A stretch of DNA of 64,000 nucleotides from Halictus rubicundus (lineage: Eukaryota > Arthropoda > Insecta > Hymenoptera > Halictidae). The DNA lies in contig NW_027488952.1 of NCBI RefSeq assembly GCF_050948215.1, positions 1 through 64,000 of the forward strand. Direction: 5' to 3'. Shown one piece after another: positions 13,801-27,065 of the stretch; positions within the stretch are counted from its first letter, which is position 1; the number at the start of each line of letters is the position of its first letter. The notes beneath the pieces were generated by a model. That model ran no database searches. It worked only from the letters and a program-made list of their open reading frames with translations, and was not told where the DNA came from. Made by a program: the position numbers and the translations under genes.

Positions 13801-15242
13801 GAGGATAGGATAGGATACGATAGAGGATAGGATAGATGATATTATAGGAAAGAGGGTAGGATAGGATAGAGGATACGATATTATAGACGATAGGATAGGA
13901 TAGAGTATAGGATAGGATAGAGGATAGGATAGGATAGAGGATAGGATAGGATAGAGGATAGGATAGGATAGAGGATAGGATAGGATAGAGGATAATGATA
14001 GAATAGAGGATAGGATAGAGGATAGAGGATAGGATAGGATAGTGGATAGGATAGGATAGAGGATACGATAGGATAGAGGAAAGGATAGGATAGAGGATAG
14101 GATAGGATGGAGGATAGTATAGGATAGCGGATAGGATAGGATGGAGTATAGGATAGGATTGAGGATAGGATACGATGGTGGATAGGATAGGATAGAGGAT
14201 AGGATAATATAGTGGTTTGGACAGGATAGAGGATAGGATAGGATAGGATAGAGCATAGGATAGGATAGATGATATTATAGGAGAGAGGATAGGATAGGAT
14301 AGAAGATACGATATTATAGAGGATAGGATAGGATACGATAGAGGATAGGATAGATGATATTATAGGAAAGAGGGTAGGATAGGATAGAGGATACGATATT
14401 ATAGACGATAGGATAGGATAGAGTATAGGATAGGATAGAGGATAGGATAGGATAGAGGATAGGATAGGATAGAGGATAGGATAGGATAGGATAGAGAATA
14501 GGATAGGATAGATGATATTATAGGAGAGAGGATAGGATAGGATAGAAGATACGATATTATAGAGGATAGGATAGGATAGAGTATAGGATACGATAGAGGA
14601 TATGATAGATGATATTATAGGAAAGAGGGTAGGATAGGATAGAGGATACGATATTATAGACGATAGGATAGGATAGAGTATAGGATAGGATAGAGGATAG
14701 GATATGATATTGGATGGGATAAGATAGGATAGAGGATAGGATAGAGGATTGGATAGGATAGAGGATAGGATAGGGTAGAGGATTGGATGGGATAGAGGAT
14801 AGGATAGGATAGAGGATAGGATAGGAGAGAAGGATAGAATAGGATAGAGGATAGGATAGGATAGAGGATAGGATAGAGGATAGGATAGGTTAGAGGATAG
14901 GATAGGATAGAGGATAGTATAGTATAGAGGATAGTATAGGATAGAGTATATGATAGGATAGAGTATAGGATAGGATGCAGAATAGGATAGGTTAGGTGAT
15001 AGGATAGGATAGAGGATAGGGGATTGGATAGGATAGAGGATAGGATATAATACAGGATATGATAGGATACAGGATAGGATAGGATAGAGGATAGGATAGG
15101 ATAGAGGATAGTATAGGATAGAGGATAGGGTAGGATAGACGATAGGATAGGATAGAGGATAGGATATAATAGAGGATAGGATAGGATAGACGATAGGATA
15201 TGATAGACGATAGGATAGGATAGAGGATAGGATAGGATAGAG

Positions 15243-16661
15243 CATAGGATAGGATAGATGATATTATAGGAGAGAGGATAGGATAGGATAGAAGATACGA
15301 TATTATAGAGGATAGGATAGGATACGATAGAGGATAGGATAGATGATATTATAGGAAAGAGGGTAGGATAGGATAGAGGATACGATATTATAGACGATAG
15401 GATAGGATAGAGTATAGGATAGGATAGAGGATAGGATAGGATAGAGGATAGGATAGGATAGAGGATAGGATAGGATAGAGGATAGGATAGGATAGAGGAT
15501 AGGATAGGATAGAGGATAGGATAGGATAGAGGATAGGATAGGATAGGATAGAGGATAGGATAGGATAGAGGATAGGATAGGATAGAGGATAGGATAGGAT
15601 GGAGGATAGGATAGGATAGAGGATAGGATAGGATAGAGGATAGGATAGGATAGGATAGGATAGAGGATAGGATAGGATAGAGGATAGGATAGGATAGAGG
15701 ATAGGATAGGATAGAGGATAGGTTAGGATAGAGGATAGCATAGGATAGAGGATAGGATAGGATAGAGGATAGGATAGGATAGAGGATAGGATAGGATAGA
15801 GGATAGGATAGGATAGAGGATAGGATAGGATAGAGGATAGGATAGGATAGAGGATAGCATAGGATAGAGGATAGGATAGGATAGAGGATAGGATAGGATA
15901 GAGGATAGGATAGGATAGAGGATAGGATAGGATAGAGGATAGGATAGGATAGGGGATAGGATAGGATAGAGGATAGGATAGGATAAAGGTTTGGATAGGA
16001 TAGAGGATAGGATAGGATAGGATAGAGGATAGGATAGGATAGAGGATAGGATAGGATAGAGGATAGGATAGGATAGAGGATAGGATAGGATAGAGGATAG
16101 GATAGGATAGAGGATAGGATAGGATAGGATAGAGGATAGGATAGGATAGGATAGAGGATAGGATAGGATAGAGGATAGGATAGGATAGGGGATAGGATAG
16201 GATAGAGGATAGGATATGATTAAGGTTTGGATAGGATAGAGGATAGGATAGGATAGAGGATAGGATAGGATAGAGGATACGATATAGGATTGGATAGGAT
16301 AGAGGATGGGATGGGATAAAGGATACAATATTATAGAGGATAGGATAGTATAGGATAGAGGATATGATCGGATAGAGGATAGGATAGGATAGAGGATAGG
16401 ATAGGATAGAGGATAGGATAGGATAGGGGATAGGATAGGATAGAGGATAGGATAGGATTAAGGTTTGGATAGGATAGAGGATAGGATAGGATAGAGGATA
16501 TGATAGGATAGAGGATACGATATAGGATTGGATAGGATAGAGGATAGGATAGGAAAGAGGATAGGATAGGATAGAGAATGGGATAGGATAGAGGATAGGA
16601 TAGGATAGACGATAGGATATGATAGACGATAGGATAGGATAGAGGATAGGATAGGATAGAG
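15243..16661. repeat. 1,419-bp sub-repeat, block 2 copy a
   Basis: Counterpart of 7,345-8,780 but 17 bp shorter. Its two GGGG units lie at 15,952 and 16,188, which is 236 bp apart and not 253. Confidence 0.87.
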
Positions 16662-18034
16662 CATAGGATAGGATAGATGATATTATAGGAGAGAGGATAG
16701 GATAGTATAGAAGATACGATATTATAGAGGATAGGATAGGATACGATAGAGGATAGGATAGATGATATTATAGGAAAGAGGGTAGGATAGGATAGAGGAT
16801 ACGATATTATAGACGATAGGATAGGATAGAGTATAGGATAGGATAGAGGATAGGATAGGATAGAGGATAGGATAGGATAGAGGATAGGATAGGATAGAGG
16901 ATAGGATAGGATAGAGGATAGGATAGGATAGAGGATAGGATAGGATAGAGGATAGGATAGGATAGGATAGAGGATAGGATAGGATAGAGGATAGGATAGG
17001 ATAGAGGATAGGATAGGATGGAGGATAGGATAGGATAGAGGATAGGATAGGATAGAGGATAGGATAGGATAGGATAGGATAGAGGATAGGATAGGATAGA
17101 GGATAGGATAGGATAGAGGATAGGATAGGATAGAGGATAGGTTAGGATAGAGGATAGCATAGGATAGAGGATAGGATAGGATAGAGGATAGGATAGGATA
17201 GAGGATAGGATAGGATAGAGGATAGGATAGGATAGAGGATAGGATAGGATAGAGGATAGGATAGGATAGAGGATAGCATAGGATAGAGGATAGGATAGGA
17301 TAGAGGATAGGATAGGATAGAGGATAGGATAGGATAGAGGATAGGATAGGATAGAGGATAGGATAGGATAGGGGATAGGATAGGATAGAGGATAGGATAG
17401 GATAAAGGTTTGGATAGGATAGAGGATAGGATAGGATAGGATAGAGGATAGGATAGGATAGAGGATAGGATAGGATAGAGGATAGGATAGGATAGAGGAT
17501 AGGATAGGATAGAGGATAGGATAGGATAGAGGATAGGATAGGATAGGATAGAGGATAGGATAGGATAGGATAGAGGATAGGATAGGATAGAGGATAGGAT
17601 AGGATAGGGGATAGGATAGGATAGAGGATAGGATATGATTAAGGTTTGGATAGGATAGAGGATAGGATAGGATAGAGGATAGGATAGGATAGAGGATACG
17701 ATATAGGATTGGATAGGATAGAGGATGGGATGGGATAAAGGATACAATATTATAGAGGATAGGATAGTATAGGATAGAGGATATGATCGGATAGAGGATA
17801 GGATAGGATAGAGGATAGGATAGGATAGAGGATAGGATAGGATAGGGGATAGGATAGGATAGAGGATAGGATAGGATTAAGGTTTGGATAGGATAGAGGA
17901 TAGGATAGGATAGAGGATATGATAGGATAGAGAATGGGATAGGATAGAGAATGGGATAGGATAGAGGATAGGATAGGATAGACGATAGGATATGATAGAC
18001 GATAGGATAGGATAGAGGATAGGATAGGATAGAG
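16662..18034. repeat. 1,373-bp sub-repeat, block 2 copy b
   Basis: Counterpart of 8,781-10,216. Its GGGG units at 17,371 and 17,607 are 236 bp apart, as in its neighbour. It is a further 46 bp shorter because a CGATATAGGATTGG/GGAAAGAGG segment is missing near 17,930 and GAGAATGGG occurs twice there. Confidence 0.86.
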
Positions 18035-18857
18035 CATAGGATAGGATAGATGATATTATAGGAGAGAGGATAGGATAGGATAGAAGATACGATATTATAG
18101 AGGATAGGATAGGATACGATAGAGGATAGGATAGATGATATTATAGGAAAGAGGGTAGGATAGGATAGAGGATACGATATTATAGACGATAGGATAGGAT
18201 AGAGTATAGGATAGGATAGAGGATAGGATAGGATAGAGGATAGGATAGGATAGAGGATAGGATAGGATAGAGGATAGGATAGGATAGGATAGAGAATAGG
18301 ATAGGATAGATGATATTATAGGAGAGAGGATAGGATAGGATATTGGATGGGATAAGATAGGATAGAGGATAGGATATAGTATTGGATAGGATAGAGGATA
18401 GGATAGGGTAGAGGATAGGATAGGATAGAGGATAGGATAGGATAGGATAGAGGATAGGATAGGATTGAGGATAGGATAGGATAGAGGATAGGATAGGATA
18501 GGATAGAGGATAGGATAGGATAGAGGATAGGACAGGATAGAGGATAGGATAGGATAGAGGATAGGATAGGATAGGATAGAGGATAGGATAGGATAAAGGT
18601 TTGGATAGGATAGAGGATAGGATAGGATAGAGGATAGGATAGGATAAAGGATACGAAATAGGATTGGATAGGATAGAGGATAGGATAGGAAAGATGATAG
18701 GATAGGATAGAGGATAGGATAGGATAGAGCATAGGATAGGATAGAGGATAGGATAGGATAGAGGATAGGATAGGATAGAGGATAGGATAGGATAGTGGAT
18801 AGGATAGGATAGAGGATAGGATAGGATAGAGGATAGGATAGGATAGAGGATAGGATA

Positions 18858-19190
18858 GGATAGTGGATAGGATAGGATAGAGGATAGGATAGGATAGAGG
18901 ATAGGATAGGATAGAGGATAGGATAGGATAGGATAGAGCATAGGATAGGATAGATGATATTATAGGAGAGAGGTTAGGATAGGATAGAAGATACGATATT
19001 ATAGAGGATAGGATAGGATACGATAGAGGATAGGATAGATGATATTATAGGAAAGAGGGTAGGATAGGATAGAGGATACGATATTATAGACGATAGGATA
19101 GGATAGAGTATAGGATAGGATAGAGGATAGGATAGGATAGAGGATAGGATAGGATAGAGGATAGGATAGGATAGAGGATAGGATAGGATA
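18858..19190. repeat. 333-bp extra segment with an added marker module
   Basis: The offset to block 1 jumps from 7,818 to 8,151 here. The extra DNA carries a complete marker module (C at 18939), with GAGAGGTTAGG in place of the usual GAGAGGATAGG. Block 1 has nothing equivalent near 11,040. Either block 2 gained the segment or block 1 lost it. Confidence 0.78.
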
Positions 19191-20798
19191 GGATAGAGAA
19201 TAGGATAGGATAGATGATATTATAGGAGAGAGGATAGGATAGGATATTGGATGGGATAAGATAGGATAGAGGATAGGATATAGTATTGGATAGGATAGAG
19301 GATAGGATAGGGTAGAGGATAGGATAGGATAGAGGATAGGATAGGATAGAGGATAGGATAGGATAGATGATATTATAGGATAGAGGATAGGATAGGATAG
19401 AGGATACGATATTATAGAGGATAGGATAGGATAGACGATAGGATCGGATAGAGAATAGGACAGGGCATTGGATAGGAAAGAGGATAGGATAGGATAGAGG
19501 ATAGGATAGGATAGAGGATAGGATAGGATAGAGGATAGGTTAGGATAGAGGATAGGATAGGATAGGGGATAGGATAGGATAGAGGATAGGATAGGATAAA
19601 GGTTTGGATAGGATAGAGGATAGGATAGGATAGGATAGAGGATAGGATAGGATAGAGGATACGATATAGGATTGGATAGGATAGAGGATAGGATAGGAAA
19701 GAGGATAGGATAGGATAGAGAATGGGATAGGATAGAGGATAGGATAGGATAGAGGAGAGGATAAGATAGAGGATAGGATAGGATAGAGGATAGGATAGGA
19801 TAGAGGATAGGATAGGATAGAGGATAGGATAGGATAGAGGATAGGATAGGATAGAGGATAGGATAGGATAGAGGATAGGATAGGATAGAGGATAGGATAG
19901 GATAGAGGATAGGATAGGATAGAGGATAGGATAGGATAGGATAGAGGATAGGATAGGATAGAGGATAGGATAGGATAGAGGATAGGATAGGATAGAGGAT
20001 AGGATAGGATAGAGAATAGGATATAGGATTGGATAGGATAGAGGATATGATACGATAGAGGACAGGATAGGGTAGGATGGAGAATAGGATAGGATAGATG
20101 ATATTATAGGATAGAGGACATTATAGGACAGAGGAAACGATATTATAGAGGATAGGATAGGATAGAGGATAGGATCGGATAGAGGATAGGATAGGGGATT
20201 GGATGGGATAGAGGATAGGATTCGATAGAAGACAGGATAGGATAGGATGGCGGAAAGGATAGGATAGAGTATAGAATAGGACAGAGGATAAGATAGGATA
20301 GAGGATAGGATAAGTTAGAGGATAGGATAGGATAGAGGATAGGATAGAGGATTGGATAGGATAGAGGATACGATAGGATAGAGGATAGGATAGGATAGAG
20401 GATAGGATAGGAGAGAAGGATAGAATAGGATAGAGGATAGGATAGGATAGAGGATAGGATAGGATAGAGGATAGGATAATAGAGAAGGATAGAATAGGAT
20501 AGAGGATAGGATAGGATAGAGGATAGGATAGAGGATAGGATAGGTTAGAGGATAGGATAGGATAGAGGATAGGATAGGATAGAGGATAGGATAGGATAGA
20601 GCATAGGATAGGATAGAGGATAGGAAAGGATAGAGGATAGGATAGGATAGAGGATAGGATAGGATAGGATAGAGGATAGGATAGGATAGTGGATAGGATA
20701 GGATAGAGGATAGGATAGGATAGAGGATAGGATAGGTTAGAGGATAGGATAGGATAGAGGATAGGATAGGATAGAGGATAGGATAGGATAGGATAGAG

Positions 20799-23700
20799 CA
20801 TAGGATAGGATAGATGATATTATAGGAGAGAGGATAGGATAGGATAGAAGATACGATATTATAGAGGATAGGATAGGATACGATAGAGGATAGGATAGAT
20901 GATATTATAGGAAAGAGGGTAGGATAGGATAGAGGATACGATATTATAGACGATAGGATAGGATAGAGTATAGGATAGGATAGAGGATAGGATAGGATAG
21001 AGGATAGGATAGGATAGAGGATAGGATAGGATAGAGGATAGGATAGGATAGAGGATAGGATAGGATAGGATAGAGAATAGGATAGGATAGATGATATTAT
21101 AGGAGAGAGGATAGGATAGGATATTGGATGGGATAAGATAGGATAGAGGATAGGATATAGTATTGGATAGGATAGAGGATAGGATAGGGTAGAGGATAGG
21201 ATAGGATAGAGGATAGGATAGGATAGAGGATAGGATAGGATAGATGATATTATAGGATAGAGGATAGGATAGGATAGAGGATACGATATTATAGAGGATA
21301 GGATAGGATAGACGATAGGATCGGATAGAGAATAGGACAGGGCATTGGATAGGAAAGAGGATAGGATAGGATAGAGGATAGGATAGGATAGAGGATAGGA
21401 TAGGATAGAGGATAGGTTAGGATAGAGGATAGGATAGGATAGGGGATAGGATAGGATAGAGGATAGGATAGGATAAAGGTTTGGATAGGATAGAGGATAG
21501 GATAGGATAGGATAGAGGATAGGATAGGATAGAGGATACGATATAGGATTGGATAGGATAGAGGATAGGATAGGAAAGAGGATAGGATAGGATAGAGAAT
21601 GGGATAGGATAGAGGATAGGATAGGATAGAGGAGAGGATAAGATAGAGGATAGGATAGGATAGAGGATAGGATAGGATAGAGGATAGGATAGGATAGAGG
21701 ATAGGATAGGATAGAGGATAGGATAGGATAGAGGATAGGATAGGATAGAGGATAGGATAGGATAGAGGATAGGATAGGATAGAGGATAGGATAGGATAGA
21801 GGATAGGATAGGATAGAGGATAGGATAGGATAGGATAGAGGATAGGATAGGATAGAGGATAGGATCGGATAGAGGATAGGATAGGGGATTGGATGGGATA
21901 GAGGATAGGATTCGATAGAGGACAGGATAGGATAGGATGGCGGAAAGGATAGGATAGAGTATAGAATAGGACAGAGGATAAGATAGGATAGAGGATAGGA
22001 TAAGTTAGAGGATAGGATAGGATAGAGGATAGGATAGAGGATTGGATAGGATAGAGGATACGATAGGATAGAGGATAGGATAGGATAGAGGATAGGATAG
22101 GAGAGAAGGATAGAATAGGATAGATTATAGGATAGGATAGAGGATAGGATAGGATAGAGGATAGGATAATAGAGAAGGATAGAATAGGATAGAGGATAGG
22201 ATAGGATAGAGGATAGGATAGAGGATAGGATAGGTTAGAGGATAGGGTAGGATAGAGGATAGGATAGGATAGAGGATAGGATAGGATAGAGCATAGGATA
22301 GGATAGAGGATAGGAAAGGATAGAGGATAGGATAGGATAGAGGATAGGATAGGATAGGATAGAGGATAGGATAGGATAGTGGATAGGATAGGATAGAGGA
22401 TAGGATAGGATAGAGGATAGGATAGGTTAGAGGATAGGATAGGATATAGGATAGGATAGGATAGAGGATAGGATAGGATAGGATAGAGCATAGGATAGGA
22501 TAGATGATATTATAGGAGAGAGGATAGGATAGGATAGAAGATACGATATTATAGAGGATAGGATAGGATACGATAGAGGATAGGATAGATGATATTATAG
22601 GAAAGAGGGTAGGATAGGATAGAGGATACGATATTATAGACGATAGGATAGGATAGAGTATAGGATAGGATAGAGGATAGGATAGGATAGAGGATAGGAT
22701 AGGATAGAGGATAGGATAGGATAGAGGATAGGATAGGATAGGATAGAGAATAGGATAGGATAGATGATATTATAGGAGAGAGGATAGGATAGGATATTGG
22801 ATGGGATAAGATAGGATAGAGGATAGGATATAGTATTGGATAGGATAGAGGATAGGATAGGGTAGAGGATAGGATAGGATAGAGGATAGGATAGGATAGA
22901 GGATAGGATAGGATAGATGATATTATAGGATAGAGGATAGGATAGGATAGAGGATACGATATTATAGAGGATAGGATAGGATAGACGATAGGATCGGATA
23001 GAGAATAGGACAGGGCATTGGATAGGAAAGAGGATAGGATAGGATAGAGGATAGGATAGGATAGAGGATAGGATAGGATAGAGGATAGGTTAGGATAGAG
23101 GATAGGATAGGATAGGGGATAGGATAGGATAGAGGATAGGATAGGATAAAGGTTTGGATAGGATAGAGGATAGGATAGGATAGGATAGAGGATAGGATAG
23201 GATAGAGGATACGATATAGGATTGGATAGGATAGAGGATAGGATAGGAAAGAGGACAGGATAGGATAGAGAATGGGATAGGATAGAGGATAGGATAGGAT
23301 AGAGGAGAGGATAAGATAGAGGATAGGATAGGATAGAGGATAGGATAGGATAGAGGATAGGATAGGATAGAGGATAGGATAGGATAGAGGATAGGATAGG
23401 ATAGAGGATAGGATAGGATAGAGGATAGGATAGGATAGAGGATAGGATAGGATAGAGGATAGGATAGGATAGAGGATAGGATAGGATAGAGGATAGGATA
23501 GGATAGAGGATAGGATAGGATAGGATAGAGGATAGGATAGGATAGAGGATAGGATAGGATAGAGGATAGGATAGGATAGAGGATAGGATAGGATAGAGAA
23601 TAGGATATAGGATTGGATAGGATAGAGGATATGATACGATAGAGGACAGGATAGGGTAGGATGGAGAATAGGATAGGATAGATGATATTATAGGATAGAG

Positions 23701-24640
23701 GACATTATAGGACAGAGGAAACGATATTATAGAGGATAGGATAGGATAGAGGATAGGATCGGATAGAGGATAGGATAGGGGATTGGATGGGATAGAGGAT
23801 AGGATTCGATAGAGGACAGGATAGGATAGGATGGCGGAAAGGATAGGATAGAGTATAGAATAGGACAGAGGATAAGATAGGATAGAGGATAGGATAAGTT
23901 AGAGGATAGGATAGGATAGAGGATAGGATAGAGGATTGGATAGGATAGAGGATACGATAGGATAGAGGATAGGATAGGATAGAGGATAGGATAGGAGAGA
24001 AGGATAGAATAGGATAGAGGATAGGATGGGATAGAGGATAGGATAGGATAGAGGATAGGATAATAGAGAAGGATAGAATAGGATAGAGGATAGGATAGGA
24101 TAGAGGATAGGATAGAGGATAGGATAGGTTAGAGGATAGGATAGGATAGAGGATAGGATAGGATAGAGGATAGGATAGGATAGAGCATAGGATAGGATAG
24201 AGGATAGGAAAGGATAGAGGATAGGATAGGATAGAGGATAGGATAGGATAGGATAGAGGATAGGATAGGATAGTGGATAGGATAGGATAGAGGATAGGAT
24301 AGGATAGAGGATAGGATAGGTTAGAGGATAGGATAGGATAGAATAGAGGATAGGATAGAGGATAGAGGATAGGATAGGATAGTGGATAGGATAGGATAGA
24401 GCAGACTATAGGGGATAGGATAGGATAGAGGATACGATAGGATAGAGGAAAGGATAGGATAGAGGATAGGATAGGATAGAGGATAGTATAGGATAGCGGA
24501 TAGGATAGGATGGAGTATAGGATAGGATTGAGGATAGGATACGATGGTGGATAAGATAGGATAGAGGATAGGATAATATAGTGGTTTGGATAGGATAGAG
24601 GATAGGATAGGATAGAGGATAGGATAGGATAGGATAGAGC
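20799..24640. repeat. ~1.7-2.1 kb repeats carrying the GGATTCG cassette
   Basis: Marker modules at 20799, 22489 and 24640 bound two related intervals of 1,690 and 2,151 bp. The GGATTCGATAG cassette recurs at about 20,219, 21,909 and 23,804 (and in block 1 at about 12,068). The CATTGG landmark lies 544 bp after the first module and 527 bp after the second, a 17-bp difference. The second interval is longer because it keeps the GGACATTATAGGACAG segment near 23,700, which the first lacks. Confidence 0.8.
24391..24412. other. Out-of-register junction, GCAGACTATAGGGG
   Basis: The string GCAGACTATAGGGG occurs once in the window and does not fit the 17-mer by simple substitution. To its left the sequence resembles the GAATAGAGG cassette of ~6,105 and ~14,000. 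To its right it resumes the same cassette after extra units. It is best read as a recombination or repair scar. Confidence 0.6.
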
Positions 24641-25639
24641 ATAGGATAGGATAGATGATATTATAGGAGAGAGGATAGGATAGGATAGAAGATACGATAT
24701 TATAGAGGATAGGATAGGATACGATAGAGGATAGGATAGATGATATTATAGGAAAGAGGGTAGGATAGGATAGAGGATACGATATTATAGACGATAGGAT
24801 AGGATAGAGTATAGGATAGGATAGAGGATAGGATAGGATAGAGGATAGGATAGGATAGAGGATAGGATAGGATAGGATAGAGAATAGGATAGGATAGATG
24901 ATATTATAGGAGAGAGGATAGGATAGGATAGAAGATACGATATTATAGAGGATAGGATAGGATAGAGTATAGGATACGATAGAGGATATGATAGATGATA
25001 TTATAGGAAAGAGGGTAGGATAGGATAGAGGATACGATATTATAGACGATAGGACAGGATAGAGTATAGGATAGGATAGAGGATAGGATATGATATTGGA
25101 TGGGATAAGATAGGATAGAGGATAGGATAGAGTATATGATAGGATAGAGTATAGGATAGGATGCAGAATAGGATAGGATAGGTGATAGGATACTATAGAG
25201 GATAGGGGATTGGATAGGATACAGGATAGGATATAATACAGGATATGATAGGATACAGGATAGGATAGGATAGAGGATAGGATAGGATAGAGGATAGTAT
25301 AGGATAGAGGATAGGGTAGGATAGAGGATAGGATAGGATAGAGGATAGGATATAATAGAGGATAGGATAGGATAGACGATAGGATATGATAGACGATAGG
25401 ATAGGATAGAGGATAGGATAGGATAGAGCATAGGATAGGATAGATGATATTATAGGAGAGAGGATAGGATAGGATAGAAGATACGATATTATAGAGGATA
25501 GGATAGGATACGATAGAGGATAGGATAGATGATATTATAGGAAGGAGGGTAGGATAGGATAGAGGATACGATATTATAGACGATAGGATAGGATAGAGTA
25601 TAGGATAGGATAGAGGATAGGATAGGATAGAGGATAGGA

Positions 25640-26504
25640 TAGGATAGAGGATAGGATAGGTTAGAGGATAGGATAGGATAGAGGTTTGGATAGAATAGAG
25701 GATAGGATAGGATAGAGGATTGGATAGGATAGAGGATAGGATAGGTTAGAGGATAGGATAGGATAGAGGTTTGGATAGAATAGAGGATAGGATAGGATAG
25801 AGGATAGGATAGGATAGAGTATAGGATAGGATAGAGGAAAGGATAGGATAGAGGACAGGATATGATAGAGGATAGGATAGGATAGAGGATAGGATAGGAT
25901 AGAGGATAGGATAGGATAGATCATAGGGTCGGATAGAGGATAGGATAGGGGATTGGATAGGATAGACGATAGGATAGAATAGAGGATTGGATAGGATAGA
26001 GGCTAGGATAGGATAGCGGAAAGCATAGGATAGAGTATAAAATAGGATAGAGGATAAGATAGGATAGAGGATAGGATAAGTTAGAGGATAGGATAGGATA
26101 GAGGATAGGATAGAGGATTGGATAGGATATAGGGTAGGATAGGGTAGAGGATAGCATGGGATAGATGATATTCTAAGATAGTTGATAGGATAGGATTGAG
26201 GATAGTATAGGATAGAGGATAGGATACAGGATAGGGTAGGACACAGGATAGGATATGGTAGAGGATAGCATAGGATAGATGATATTATGGGATAGAGGAT
26301 AGTATAGGATAGAGGAAACGATATTATAGAGGATAGGATAGGGTAGAGGATAGGATATGATTCTGGATATTATAGGATAGTGGATAGGATAGGATAAAGG
26401 ATAGGATTGGATAGAGAATAGGATAGGAAAGACGATAGGATAGGATAGAGAATAGCATAGGATAGAGGATAGGATAGGATAGAGGAGATGATAGGATAGA
26501 GGAT
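25640..26504. repeat. Irregular transition between domains A and B
   Basis: The last marker module ends at about 25,610. The following ~0.9 kb has many one-off variants (GAGGTTTGG, GATCATAGGG, GATATTCTAAG, GATTCTGG) and no clear counterpart elsewhere, apart from a short-range repeat of GAGGTTTGGATAGAATAG near 25,682 and 25,768. No gene is seen. Confidence 0.7.
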
Positions 26505-27028
26505 AGGATAGGATAGAGGAAAGGATAGGATAGAGGGTATTATAGGATAGTGAATAGGATAGGATAGAGGATATGATAGGATAGAGTATAGGATAGGGCA
26601 GAGGATGGGATAGGATAGAGAATAGCATAGGGTAGATGATATTATAAGATAGTGGATAGGATAGGATAGAGGATAGGATAGGATAGAGGATAGGATAGGA
26701 TAGGATAGAGGATAGGATAGGATAGGGGATAGGATAGGATAGGGCATAGAATAGGATAGAGGATAGGATATCATAGAGGATAGGATAGGATAGGATAGAG
26801 GATAGGATAGGACAGAGGATACGATATTATACAGGCTGGGATAGGATAGCGGAATAGATAGGATAGAGGATAGGATAGGATAGAGGATAGGACAGGATAG
26901 AGCATAGGATAGTATAGAGGATAGGATCAGATAGAGGATAGGATAGGATAGAGGATAGGATCAGATAGAGGATAGGATAGGGGATTAGATAGGATAGAGG
27001 AGAGTATAGAATAGGATAGAGGATATGA

Positions 27029-27065
27029 TAGGATATATGATAGGATATGTTAGAATATATTATAG
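27029..27065. repeat. AT-rich island, copy 1
   Basis: About 37 bp where ATATATGATAGG, ATATGTTAG and AATATATTATAGGGG replace normal units. It lies near the left end of the 12 kb repeat. AT content is well above the surrounding units. Confidence 0.75.

Larger units (their letters stand above)
13800..21587. repeat. ~7.8 kb higher-order repeat, copy 2
   Basis: Second copy of the 5,902-13,435 block. Relative to copy 1 it has lost 17 bp in each of its two 1.4 kb sub-repeats, lost a further 46 bp net near 17,930 (where GAGAATGGG is duplicated and a CGATATAGGATTGG cassette is missing), and gained 333 bp near 18,858-19,190. Homology to copy 1 ends after the GGAAAGAGG unit near 21,580. Confidence 0.85.
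2314..25610. repeat. Marker module of fixed length, 18 copies
   Basis: The module runs from GAGCATA to GAGTATA. The C of GAGCATA lies at 2317, 3574, 4696, 5838, 6356, 7345, 8781, 10217, 12648, 14254, 15243, 16662, 18035, 18939, 20799, 22489, 24640 and 25429. In every copy the first G of GAGTATA lies exactly 167 bp further on. Between them, in order, are GATGATATTATAGGAGAG, GAAGATACGATATTATAG, GATACGATAGAGG, a second GATGATATTATAGG followed by AAAGAGGG, and GATACGATATTATAGACG. Shortened variants lacking GAGCATA occur near 4,929, 5,090, 6,595, 14,510 and 24,890. The module is absent left of 2,300 and right of 25,640. Confidence 0.92.
1700..25640. repeat. Higher-order repeat domain A
   Basis: Variant units in a recurring order define this domain. 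Its hallmarks are GAGCATAGG, GATGATATTATAGGAGAG, GAAGATACGATATTATAG, GGAAAGAGGG and GAGTATAGG, which together form a marker module. A second cassette contains ATATTGGATGGGATAAG and GACAGGGCATTGG. Cassettes are combined in different orders, so module spacing ranges from 518 to 2,431 bp. No non-satellite DNA or gene is present. Confidence 0.88.

Noticed and set aside
26031..26046. TATA-box-like TATAAAAT on the + strand
   Set aside because: It is one substitution away from the common GAGTATAGAATAGG variant, and no transcription unit follows.
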